Positions 27,801 through 34,634 of a stretch of 64,000 nucleotides of DNA are shown one piece after another (within the stretch, counting starts at the first letter, position 1; each line of letters starts with the position of its first letter). Made by a program: the position numbers and the translations under genes. Source of the stretch: Brasilonema sp. UFV-L1 (lineage in GTDB: Bacteria > Cyanobacteriota > Cyanobacteriia > Cyanobacteriales > Nostocaceae); contig NZ_QMEA01000047.1 of the NCBI RefSeq assembly GCF_012912105.1, positions 17,346-81,345 of the forward strand, written 5' to 3'. Under the pieces are notes generated by a model that was given only the letters and a program-made list of their open reading frames with translations, searched no databases and was not told where the DNA came from.

Positions 27801-27858
27801 GTTCATCGATTGGGCGACCAATGATGTAAGGATTGCGCCGAGTCGTTGAATAGGTCAT
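24826..27858 (-). CDS. STAND-like ATPase-TPR-TM-periplasmic binding domain fusion (copy 1)
   Basis: The ATG at 27858 is used; an in-frame TTG four codons upstream is the longer choice. The ~1010-residue protein reads in order as follows. A short conserved lead NPYIIGRPIDEPELIFGRE comes first. A P-loop ATPase follows with Walker A HGQRRIGKSS (~residue 50), Walker B LVLLLDEFD (~145) and an SAGHPYFTQV motif typical of STAND/MNS ATPases, then a winged-helix-like segment. TPR-like helices lie at ~380-500 (ALAVYEQILKLNPNHFST). One transmembrane helix is near 545-565. The C-terminal ~350 residues match receptor-family ligand-binding proteins of the Leu/Ile/Val type (FTLAVVVP, AVIGHNTSDATKAAL, AIISPTSTS, VFFRTVPSDA). 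The inferred topology is a cytoplasmic ATPase with a periplasmic sensor. The function is unknown; it is the third gene of a three-gene co-directional cluster. Confidence 0.82.
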   Translation of the reverse strand: MTYSTTRRNPYIIGRPIDEPELIFGREALFGFIEDNLRQNVKVILLHGQRRIGKSSVLRNIPNFVAPDSFVFVPFDLQDQSGKSLSNILVALATEILDYLELDEDNIKLPLTTDLETEPYIFSSQFLPQVFKELQDKKLVLLLDEFDSLTTEESKSLVKNIFPYLRNITLPNNLFIILLVGQKPEELPTILEVFKEAPIQEIGLLDEPSAKRLITKLAQGVLEYEPDAIRAILELSAGHPYFTQVICFALFGRARELQNWSINRKDVEGIVNKAIELAEAGLAWFWNGLSIPEQVVFSAVAQTQEKAALDQQDSEEALMLLKSYGVIQTEQLVQALEQLTKDGFLDSTGHKVKVELIRRWLVKRYPLRQVIWQLQNLEEEKVNFLLQEARLLYEQGKTQNALAVYEQILKLNPNHFSTVVALAQGYFEIDEFDKAVKLYTRVYQADPARYKDGLLCALATYGENLLAQQDLTQAKEQFKQILEIDNESPIALEKLQEIILGETESTTRNPQSNFLSAISTTVSNRALARIGNSSQYSHKSYSQLFPIAAIAVATGILSLVGISVYQVSPRYSVDQQKVFDVGCKPDEKKISRGECTFFPKLKNSAREQSIQAFQQGKYFDAAGYFKTATTANRSDPEVLIYYNNARAKQQGNPFTLAVVVPADNTNMAQEILRGVAQAQNQFNEKSGLNSRLLEIAIASDDNKPDTAQKVAEELVKDKAVLAVIGHNTSDATKAALDTYKKANLAIISPTSTSKLLNNKDNGVFFRTVPSDAVIGEKLAVYAKKSLGINNVIIFYNPDSSHSSSLREEFTNKFEEIKGQVVQKIDLTNSQLDIETEVEKSFYRYQTQGAVLFPDAQSTPIAIKVAAIVSKRNARFKNSNKQKLMLLGGDALYSNTTLQKGGNDVEGMVIAIPWFREAPQSKNFAQAAAKQWGGQISWRTAASFDATQALIKALSPDASRSTVIRKLQDVKITASETSGEILQFDSEGQSQTKPVLVKVVGGKFELVKERR

Positions 27859-27930
27859 AATAGTTCCCAATTTACTAAGCTACTGGTCGTCTTATAGTAA
27901 AGAACAGTTTCAGATCATCCTGGTTCATCT

Positions 27931-30900
27931 TTACTCTTGCACTAATTTAAATTTACCTCCAAAAACCTTAACAAGGACAGGTTTATTTTGCCTTTCTCCT
28001 TCTGAATCAAACTGTAAAGTTTCTCCAGAAGTTTCGCTAGCTTTAACTGTTAGATCTTGATTTTTTAGATTTATCATAACTGTTGACCTATTGGCACTGG
28101 GACGTAAAGCTTTAATCAAAGCCTGAGTAGCATCAAAACTAGTAGCTGTGCGCCAGCTAACTGGTCCTCCCCATTGCTTCTGTGCTGCTTGTGCAAAGTT
28201 TTTTGATTGTGGTGCTTCCCTAAACCAGGGAACTGCTAGAATCAAGCCTTCAATAGATTTTTCGCCTTGTTGCAAATTTTTATCACTATATAGGGCATCC
28301 CCACCCAACAACTTTAGCTCTTTTCGCCCTTGGTTGTTAGTTCGGTTTTTAAGTTTAGTATTGATCTCGGCAACAAGTGAGGCAAACTCGAGTGCCTTAG
28401 AAGTGCTTTCCGTGCCTGGAAATAACACAGCGGCTTGTGCGTTGTCTTGTTGATACACACTGTTTTCAAGTTCATCTTTCCACTCATTTAGTTTTGAGTG
28501 CTTTAAATCAATTTTCTTAACAACTCTATTCCTTAATGGCTCTTCAAATTTCTTTGTAAATTCCTCTCTCAAACTGTTGCTATAGCTGTTACCGGAATTA
28601 TAGAAAATGACAACATTGTTGATACCAAGGGACTTTTTAGCATACGTGGCTAACTTCTCTCCAGTAGCAGCATCAGAAGGTACCGTCCGAAAGAAAACAC
28701 CATTGTCGCTGTCATTCAATAATGTGCTGGTACTAGTGGGAGAGATGATGGCTAAGTTAGCGTTTCTGTATGTATCTAATGCCTCTTTGGTAGCATCGCT
28801 AGTGTTATGTCCAATCACTGCCAGTACAGAAGAGTCTGAGTATTTTACCAATTTCTCAGCCACTTTTTTAGCTATATCTTGTGTGTTATCATCATCACTG
28901 GCGATCGCAATTTCCAATAATTGACCATTTAATCCCCCTTTCTCATTGAATTGATTTTGTGCCTGCGCCACACCTCGCAATATTTCTTGAGCCTGATCTT
29001 CTTGTTTTGCTGGCACAACCACTGCTAGTGTGAAAGGATTACCCTGTTGCTTAGCACGGGCATTGTTGTAGTAAATTAGTACTTCTGGATCTTTAGGTTG
29101 ACTAGGCTGAACCGTCAAAGCTCTTTTAAAGAATTCTTCAGCTTTAGAGTATTTGGCTTCTTGGAAAGCTTGAAGACCCTGGTCACGAGCAGGGTTTTTA
29201 ATATTAATAAAGAAGGTGCGTTCACCACGACTAATCTTTCTTTCATCTAGTTTGCAACCAACATAAAATACCTTCTGTTGACCTGCAGAACATGGCGTTG
29301 ACACCCGATAAACACCAATACCAGCAAGAGCAATTATTCCGATCACTGCTGCTGTACTCCGTATCGGAATTCGCCAACGCAAATGTGGAACAATCCACTC
29401 GCTTGGTAGGGCTGGCTGTAGTGATCCTTGAGTTGCAGCACTAGCTTCAATATGAGAGATTTCTTGCAGCTTCTTTTGTGCTAATTGGTGTCCAGGCTCA
29501 ATTTTCAAGACTCGATTAAACTGCTCCTTTGCTTGTGTTAAATCTCGTTGTGCGAACAAATTTTCTCCGTAGGTAGTGAGCGCACGCAACAGCCCATCTT
29601 TGTTACGTGCGGGATCAACTTGGAAAGCTCGCGTGTATAGTTCCACGGCTTTGTCGATCTCTTTCACCTCCAAGTATCCTTGAGCCAGATTCGCTACTGT
29701 ACTGAAGTGATTAGGATTGAGCGTCAAAATTTGCTCATACACACCCAGTGCATTTTGTGTTTCGCCCCTTTGACGCAGTGCCTTTGCTTCTTCTAAAAGG
29801 CGATTAATTTCTTCTTGCTCAAGAGTCTCCAATTCCAATATCGCTTGCCGCAAAGGATGACGTTTGATTAACCAACGGCGAACTAATTCAACTTTGACTC
29901 TACGCCCCGTATCATCCAAGAAACTATTGTTCTTGTTGGCACCACTTAGTTGGTTAGCTGCTTGATTTAAGGACTCTGTTTGGACTCCATAGCTTTTGAG
30001 CAGCACTAAAGGGTCTTCTGGAAGCCTCTGGCTGTTGGCGATCGCTATGCTTTGCGCTTGCGCCACAGCAGAAAAAACGACTTGCTCTTGGGTAGGCAGT
30101 CCTTTCCAATACCAGTCCAACCCACCTTCAGCACTCTCAATTGCTTTAGTTACAATATTATTTACATCGTTGGGAGTGACATGCGATTTGTTTTCATCTC
30201 TTGCTTGCTGGAAAACAGCATGACATATGACTTGAGTAAAATAGGGATGTCCTGCTGATAGATCTAGAATTGCTTTTATTGCATCCTGGTCGTATTCGAG
30301 CTGATCCCGAGCTGGTTTAGAAATGAGCCGTTTAGCACTGAGTTCTTCGAGCAAACCAATTTCGTTGACTGGTGCATGTCCAAACAAATGAAGCAGCTTT
30401 GGCATATCATTCAGACTCCGTCCCACTACTGGAATGATGAATAATTTTTCGTGCTGCTCAATCAGTTCTTTTAGATACGCAAAGAAATGCATATCTGCTT
30501 GCCGCTCTTCTCCTTGAGTGTGGACATCATCACTTAAAACATCAAATTCATCCAGTAATAACACCAGATTTTTCTCACGCAATTCCTGATGCACTCGTGC
30601 TAAGAAGTTCTGAGAAAAGATGTTTGCTTCTAACTCTGTAGCTGAGAGCAAGAGTAGCACACTATTTTCAGTATTTAAGTGCTCCAGGCATTCGAGGTCG
30701 AGGATTTCTGTTGCAAGTGAGTGCAAAATCTGACTGAGGGAGAGCGAAGCTTTATCTTGAAGGTCAAAGTTTACAAAAACAAACTCATTGAACTCCCTCT
30801 GCTGAAAAAATAAGGGAATTTGTCTTAGTACAGATGACTTACCGATACGCCGTTGACCGTGTAGTAAGATAACCTTGACATTTTGTACCAGATTGTCCTC

Positions 30901-31002
30901 AATGAAACCGAATAGACCTTCCCGCCCGAAGAAAAATTCTTCTTCATCGATTGGACGACCAATGATATAAGGATTTCTTTGTTGATTTCTCCCACTCATC
31001 AC
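27931..31002 (-). CDS. STAND-like ATPase-TPR-TM-periplasmic binding domain fusion (copy 2)
   Basis: This 1023-residue paralogue of the next gene has the same order: NPYIIGRPIDEEEFFFGREG, Walker A HGQRRIGKSS, Walker B LVLLLDEFD, the SAGHPYFTQV motif, TPRs, one transmembrane helix and the Leu/Ile/Val-type binding domain (FTLAVVVPAKQ, AVIGHNTSDATKEAL, IISPTSTSTLL). The ATPase part diverges more than the sensor part, where long DNA stretches are nearly identical. This suggests tandem duplication with gene conversion. Its GTG at 31002 is followed by an ATG at 30999; AAGGAAG just upstream could serve either. It begins 18 bp after the STAND ATPase gene and ends 72 bp before the start of copy 1. Confidence 0.82.
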   Translation of the reverse strand: MMSGRNQQRNPYIIGRPIDEEEFFFGREGLFGFIEDNLVQNVKVILLHGQRRIGKSSVLRQIPLFFQQREFNEFVFVNFDLQDKASLSLSQILHSLATEILDLECLEHLNTENSVLLLLSATELEANIFSQNFLARVHQELREKNLVLLLDEFDVLSDDVHTQGEERQADMHFFAYLKELIEQHEKLFIIPVVGRSLNDMPKLLHLFGHAPVNEIGLLEELSAKRLISKPARDQLEYDQDAIKAILDLSAGHPYFTQVICHAVFQQARDENKSHVTPNDVNNIVTKAIESAEGGLDWYWKGLPTQEQVVFSAVAQAQSIAIANSQRLPEDPLVLLKSYGVQTESLNQAANQLSGANKNNSFLDDTGRRVKVELVRRWLIKRHPLRQAILELETLEQEEINRLLEEAKALRQRGETQNALGVYEQILTLNPNHFSTVANLAQGYLEVKEIDKAVELYTRAFQVDPARNKDGLLRALTTYGENLFAQRDLTQAKEQFNRVLKIEPGHQLAQKKLQEISHIEASAATQGSLQPALPSEWIVPHLRWRIPIRSTAAVIGIIALAGIGVYRVSTPCSAGQQKVFYVGCKLDERKISRGERTFFINIKNPARDQGLQAFQEAKYSKAEEFFKRALTVQPSQPKDPEVLIYYNNARAKQQGNPFTLAVVVPAKQEDQAQEILRGVAQAQNQFNEKGGLNGQLLEIAIASDDDNTQDIAKKVAEKLVKYSDSSVLAVIGHNTSDATKEALDTYRNANLAIISPTSTSTLLNDSDNGVFFRTVPSDAATGEKLATYAKKSLGINNVVIFYNSGNSYSNSLREEFTKKFEEPLRNRVVKKIDLKHSKLNEWKDELENSVYQQDNAQAAVLFPGTESTSKALEFASLVAEINTKLKNRTNNQGRKELKLLGGDALYSDKNLQQGEKSIEGLILAVPWFREAPQSKNFAQAAQKQWGGPVSWRTATSFDATQALIKALRPSANRSTVMINLKNQDLTVKASETSGETLQFDSEGERQNKPVLVKVFGGKFKLVQE

Positions 31003-31020
31003 ACTTTTCTTCCTTTGTCC

Positions 31021-32406
31021 TTACATCCAGTTAAACAAGCCTTGAATGGCTCCTTTCGGAAAAGCAGCTGATAACTTACCAAACAATTCAAGGGCAGAGG
31101 ATATCTCTTGTGTATGGTTCCACAACCAGCGAATTGCTTGTGTGACGTTCTTAGTTTGTTCGTGACTCATCAAGTTGAGAAACACCTTTCGCCGTTTTTC
31201 GAGTGATTCATTATTTGTATTCCTCAGTTCTTGAATCACCCACTCCTCCATAAGTGATGATGTGAAAGAGAGTATCTTTTTATTTCCTTGTTCTGTACGG
31301 ATACCCACGCGTTTTTCGTGTATATTTGTCACCTTTCCTTGTTCTACTAATTCTGTACGCGTGATTACGCCCTGTTCTTCTAAATTCGTCAATTCTCGCT
31401 CTTTTTGGCTGAAGATGATGTCAAGATCGCTTAAGTCATAGCTTTCCTCATTCAAACGACCTTTCAAACCATATAAAGCTATCAGCATCAATAAACTTTG
31501 CTCTTCTTCACTGCACCTGTCCCAAATGTTTTGAAAAATCTGTCTCGTATCGCTTTTAAATTCTCTGGCAAAAGCTGTGGCAAAGGCTTGAGCATCCATT
31601 GCTGTCCCTTGTGCAGTTCGTAGCTTTCTGTACAAGAGAGAACCAGCATTTTGTAGCAGAGCTGGATGTCCACCTGCAATTTCTCGAATGATGTCCCGTA
31701 GTGGTTGTGATTCAGGTGTCTGTGGTGCTATGCCAAGTAGTTGCTCAGCTTCTTGCTCAGTAAGTAGTTTCAATGACTGGAAGAGATAATGGTTATACCA
31801 CGGAGAACTGGCTGGACTCAGGGGAGGACCAAGTTCATTGAGGCGCATGAGCGAGGTAACAATCATTGAGAGATTTCTCTCCTTAGAGTGGTAAGCCAAG
31901 TTACGGCACTCGCTTAAGAATGTCACCATATCGGCTTCCGTGTATTGCTTATTTTCCTGGAGAGCTGCATCATAGTCATCTACTAGCAGCACTAAGGATT
32001 TTCCTTTCCTTCCTAGCTTCCGCAGTATTTGGCGCAAACAATCTTTCGTTGTTAGTCCTTGTGCCAACAATGTCTCAATCTCAGTCTGCAAGTCGGGTTC
32101 AATATCCAACTGATCCCTCATACCACTCAAAACTTCTCTCCAAAAACCAGAGGGAGTGAAAGGATTAATGCTCTGACAACTAAAAAGAACAATCACTATC
32201 TTCGATAAATCTTCTCCACGTTCTTCCCAAACTTGGGGTGAAGCTAGTTTCTCCAAAAAAGAGGACTTACCCATTCCAGCCCCACCCCAAATTGCTAAGT
32301 GACTGCGATTGAAAATTTGATCAAATGCAGCATCAATTTCAGATTTCCGTCCTACAAAACTTTCTGGAGGAACTGGCTGTCCTACGATAAAAGGATTTTT
32401 TCCCAT
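31021..32406 (-). CDS. STAND-like P-loop ATPase, first gene of sensor operon
   Basis: The 461-residue protein opens NPFIVGQPVPPESFVGRKSE, clearly related to the start of the two downstream giants. Walker A is GGAGMGKSS (residues 41-49), Walker B LVLLVDDYDA (139-147), and IAGGHPALLQ (243-252) is the STAND-type GHP motif. A winged-helix-like region follows (SDLDIIFSQKERELTNLEEQ). There is no TPR, transmembrane or binding domain. Instead the last ~45 residues form a Trp-rich amphipathic tail (AIRWLWNHTQEISSALELFG, ending FNWM). It is probably the first gene of the transcript, 18 bp before the next. A partner role, for example hetero-oligomerising with the membrane ATPases, is inference. Confidence 0.8.
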   Translation of the reverse strand: MGKNPFIVGQPVPPESFVGRKSEIDAAFDQIFNRSHLAIWGGAGMGKSSFLEKLASPQVWEERGEDLSKIVIVLFSCQSINPFTPSGFWREVLSGMRDQLDIEPDLQTEIETLLAQGLTTKDCLRQILRKLGRKGKSLVLLVDDYDAALQENKQYTEADMVTFLSECRNLAYHSKERNLSMIVTSLMRLNELGPPLSPASSPWYNHYLFQSLKLLTEQEAEQLLGIAPQTPESQPLRDIIREIAGGHPALLQNAGSLLYRKLRTAQGTAMDAQAFATAFAREFKSDTRQIFQNIWDRCSEEEQSLLMLIALYGLKGRLNEESYDLSDLDIIFSQKERELTNLEEQGVITRTELVEQGKVTNIHEKRVGIRTEQGNKKILSFTSSLMEEWVIQELRNTNNESLEKRRKVFLNLMSHEQTKNVTQAIRWLWNHTQEISSALELFGKLSAAFPKGAIQGLFNWM

Positions 32407-32493
32407 TACAGATATCCAAGCTTTTATATAAATTGCGATTATTGTTAATGTTAAAGCTTATACGGAAGTTAAGCTACAACAAGAGTTTTTCTT

Positions 32494-32603
32494 CTAAGTA
32501 GTTCAACTTAATTAAACGTAAAATGTCATTACGAGTGAAACGCAGTGGAGCGAAGTAATCGCAAAGACTCTATATTTACGCTTTTCAATGTTGATCTACT
32601 TAT
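32494..32603. mobile_element. 110-bp MITE, copy A
   Basis: The ends CTAAGTAGTTCAAC and GTTGATCTACTTAT are inverted copies. The interior AATGTCATTACG and GCGAAGTAATCGCAAAGACT is shared with copy B 360 bp away in the same orientation. It begins 88 bp upstream of the STAND ATPase start and could affect its promoter. Confidence 0.7.
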
Positions 32604-32853
32604 ATTCTTGGTAGGTGTGAGCAAAATCAACTTATGCACTTCTGGGATAGAAATAGAAAAGAATCTTAACAAACCGTTTATATGGTAAACCAAAGGCTCA
32701 GCAAATAGCTAAAGCACGCAAGGCATAGCCAAGCCATTTCAAACAATGACTACCTGCTTGTAAAGGTACGTATTTTATATAAATTAAGGAATAAAATTAA
32801 ATTATTATTTTGCTTTTCTATGAAAGGAGGTCACCGTAATTTTATCCTTCCTA

Positions 32854-32987
32854 CTAAGTAGCTCAACTTAATTAAACGTGAAATGTCATTACGTTAGCGC
32901 GCAGCGTGCCCGGAGGGCAGCGGAACGCAGTGAAGCGAAGTAATCGCAAAGACTCTATTTTATGTTTTTCAATGTTGACCTACTTAT
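32854..32987. mobile_element. 134-bp MITE, copy B with inserted segment
   Basis: It has the same ends as copy A (CTAAGTAGCTCAAC, GTTGACCTACTTAT). About 25 extra bases after ATTACG include GCGCAGCGTGCCCGGAGGGC. The element family thus varies by a GC-rich internal cassette. Confidence 0.7.
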
Positions 32988-33114
32988 TTCCCGCTATCCA
33001 AAAACCTTACTTGTTTAATAAAAATTTGCGCGAAGCAAGTGAGCAGAAACACACTAGACACTTAGATATGGAGAAGTTATCAAAAATACTCTCTCCTTCT
33101 CCACATCTGACTCT

Positions 33115-34146
33115 TTAACTAGTTTCCTGAATGTGCAAGCGAACCGTGTGCCCAGTTGCACCACTCAGTTGTAATTCCATCACTTCACCACCAAGCGGTT
33201 CCAAACATTCCAGGAGTTCTCTTAAACGCGGCGTACTTGCACCCGTATCCACATACAAACGATCTGATAGATTACCAATTTTCTTCCAACTCATGTATAA
33301 CTTGGCAATCATTTGCTCTAATTGGGATGCTTGATTCACTAAGTCCGCAGCGATGCTAAGACAGCCAACTCTTTGAGCTTCTATGAGAGCTGTTTCGATG
33401 TCAACTTCTTGAGCGTTCAGCGCTTGGACTTGAACTGCGGCTTTGAGATATTTTGCCAGATTACGCGCTTCTGTGGTGACTTGTTTGATGGTATCTAAGT
33501 CAGGATTTTGAGATATTTCCTTTTGAATTGCGTTTTGGTGAGACTCTGGTAATTTTTCCATCTCCTTTACCAGTGGCGCGATGTAACGCGGAGGAAGAGA
33601 ATTTTCTGCTGCTTTTACCTTGACTGGTTCGGGTAGCAACTCAGAAGACATTGCTGTCCATTCGTCGTTGATTTGACGCACTTCTCGTCTGGTGATGCGA
33701 TCGCCTTTTTGCGCTGCTTCACCGATCATCTGTTGAACTTCTGGGGCTGCTTTGGCGGTTTCGACAAATGCCCGTTTGCTGAAGTTATTGATGGCTGAGG
33801 GTTCTAATCTTCCCTCTTCTAAAAGAGTATCAGCACTGTTCGCCAGTTGAATCAGAGCATAAGCCTGACTTTTGCCAATTTCTCGTTCTTTGAGCCATTT
33901 GAGAAAGCCAGCACCTCGTCCCTCACCACCTATTTTCTCTCTGTCACGCACAGCGCGTAAAATTCGTCCTCGCCAAATGTCGGTTTGCAAATCAAAGCGA
34001 TCGCACACCTGCCAAGCGACATCTAGCTGCTTTTGAAATTCTGGTTCAGGAATTTCCTCATCTTCCGGATCAGGCAGTTGAAATTCAAAATCAGCCGGCT
34101 GTTGTAGAAGTGCAGCCAACTCATCAATAGATTCGTTATATTGCAC
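33115..34146 (-). CDS. Hypothetical helical protein, possible DNA-binding
   Basis: The 343-residue protein starts at a GTG (34146) without a clear ribosome-binding site. The acidic N-terminus (residues 1-35) precedes a basic helical region with DIWRGRILRAVRDREKIGG and FLKWLKEREIGKSQAYALIQ, which looks like a helix-turn-helix. Then come NNFSKRAFVETAKAAPEV and GDRITRREVRQINDEW, as in ParB-like or DUF3102-like proteins. The C-terminal part (~250-343) has coiled helices and a final beta region. No enzyme motif is seen. It may be a plasmid-type regulator or partition-like protein; the assignment is open. The orphan omega-RNA region lies just upstream on the same strand. Confidence 0.6.
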   Translation of the reverse strand: MQYNESIDELAALLQQPADFEFQLPDPEDEEIPEPEFQKQLDVAWQVCDRFDLQTDIWRGRILRAVRDREKIGGEGRGAGFLKWLKEREIGKSQAYALIQLANSADTLLEEGRLEPSAINNFSKRAFVETAKAAPEVQQMIGEAAQKGDRITRREVRQINDEWTAMSSELLPEPVKVKAAENSLPPRYIAPLVKEMEKLPESHQNAIQKEISQNPDLDTIKQVTTEARNLAKYLKAAVQVQALNAQEVDIETALIEAQRVGCLSIAADLVNQASQLEQMIAKLYMSWKKIGNLSDRLYVDTGASTPRLRELLECLEPLGGEVMELQLSGATGHTVRLHIQETS

Positions 34147-34202
34147 AATTTATAGTTTATTAGTTTATTACTGTATGCGCGGTTTATTATCACATATTCC
34201 GC

Positions 34203-34508
34203 TTGACACTCCCACTTCTGGTGGCAGTGAGATTCTTGGTTCACCGAACGCACTTACCATAAATCAGTTGCCCAACTTACAACAGAGGTGCATTTCTCCT
34301 TAAGCGTTGAGGGCATAGTAACCCAGGTTTCGCAGTGCCCCTGCGTACCGTAGAGAGCCAAATCAGTGGGTTCTCTGTACTTGGTGCTTGAGCATTTTAC
34401 CCAACCAAGCCTTTCCGGTTGGAACCGCTTACACTCAGTTTTCAAGGTGCAATGGCATCTTGAGATGCTCTGGCTGTTTAGGGAGTTTTCGCCACCTCCT
34501 GTGAACAA
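34203..34508 (-). ncRNA. Orphan IS605-type right end / omega-RNA-like region without TnpB
   Basis: Read on the minus strand, this DNA ends in GTTGGGCAACTGATTTATGG, then GGTGAACCAAGAATCTCAC, a small hairpin and GGGAGTGTCAA. That is the familiar right terminus of cyanobacterial IS200/IS605 (IS1341-type) elements, whose 3' region encodes the TnpB guide RNA scaffold. The further upstream TCTCTACGGTACGCAGGGGC also fits such ends. No tnpB frame is present; the 84-residue frame here has no protein homology that I recognise. The putative guide would be the bases just below 34203. Identification is by memory of the motif, not by search. Confidence 0.5.
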
Positions 34509-34634
34509 TCGTACCAGAGCTTAGCAGCGCTTCAAAGTGCCCGTATCGGCAAAGATTTAACATACAGCTTTTACGTTATTAATATTTAAAAGTGAGACAC
34601 ATCTGACATTTTAAAAAAGCCAGGAAAAGCAAAA

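Larger units (their letters stand above)
32407..33114. other. Gene-free stretch with two related MITEs
   Basis: The promoter of the STAND operon should lie near 32407-32490. The rest holds two copies of one small element (32494-32603 and 32854-32987) and AT-rich DNA without genes. Confidence 0.6.

Noticed and set aside
34254..34508. 84-codon minus-strand frame
   Set aside because: Better explained as the non-coding right end of an IS605-type element.
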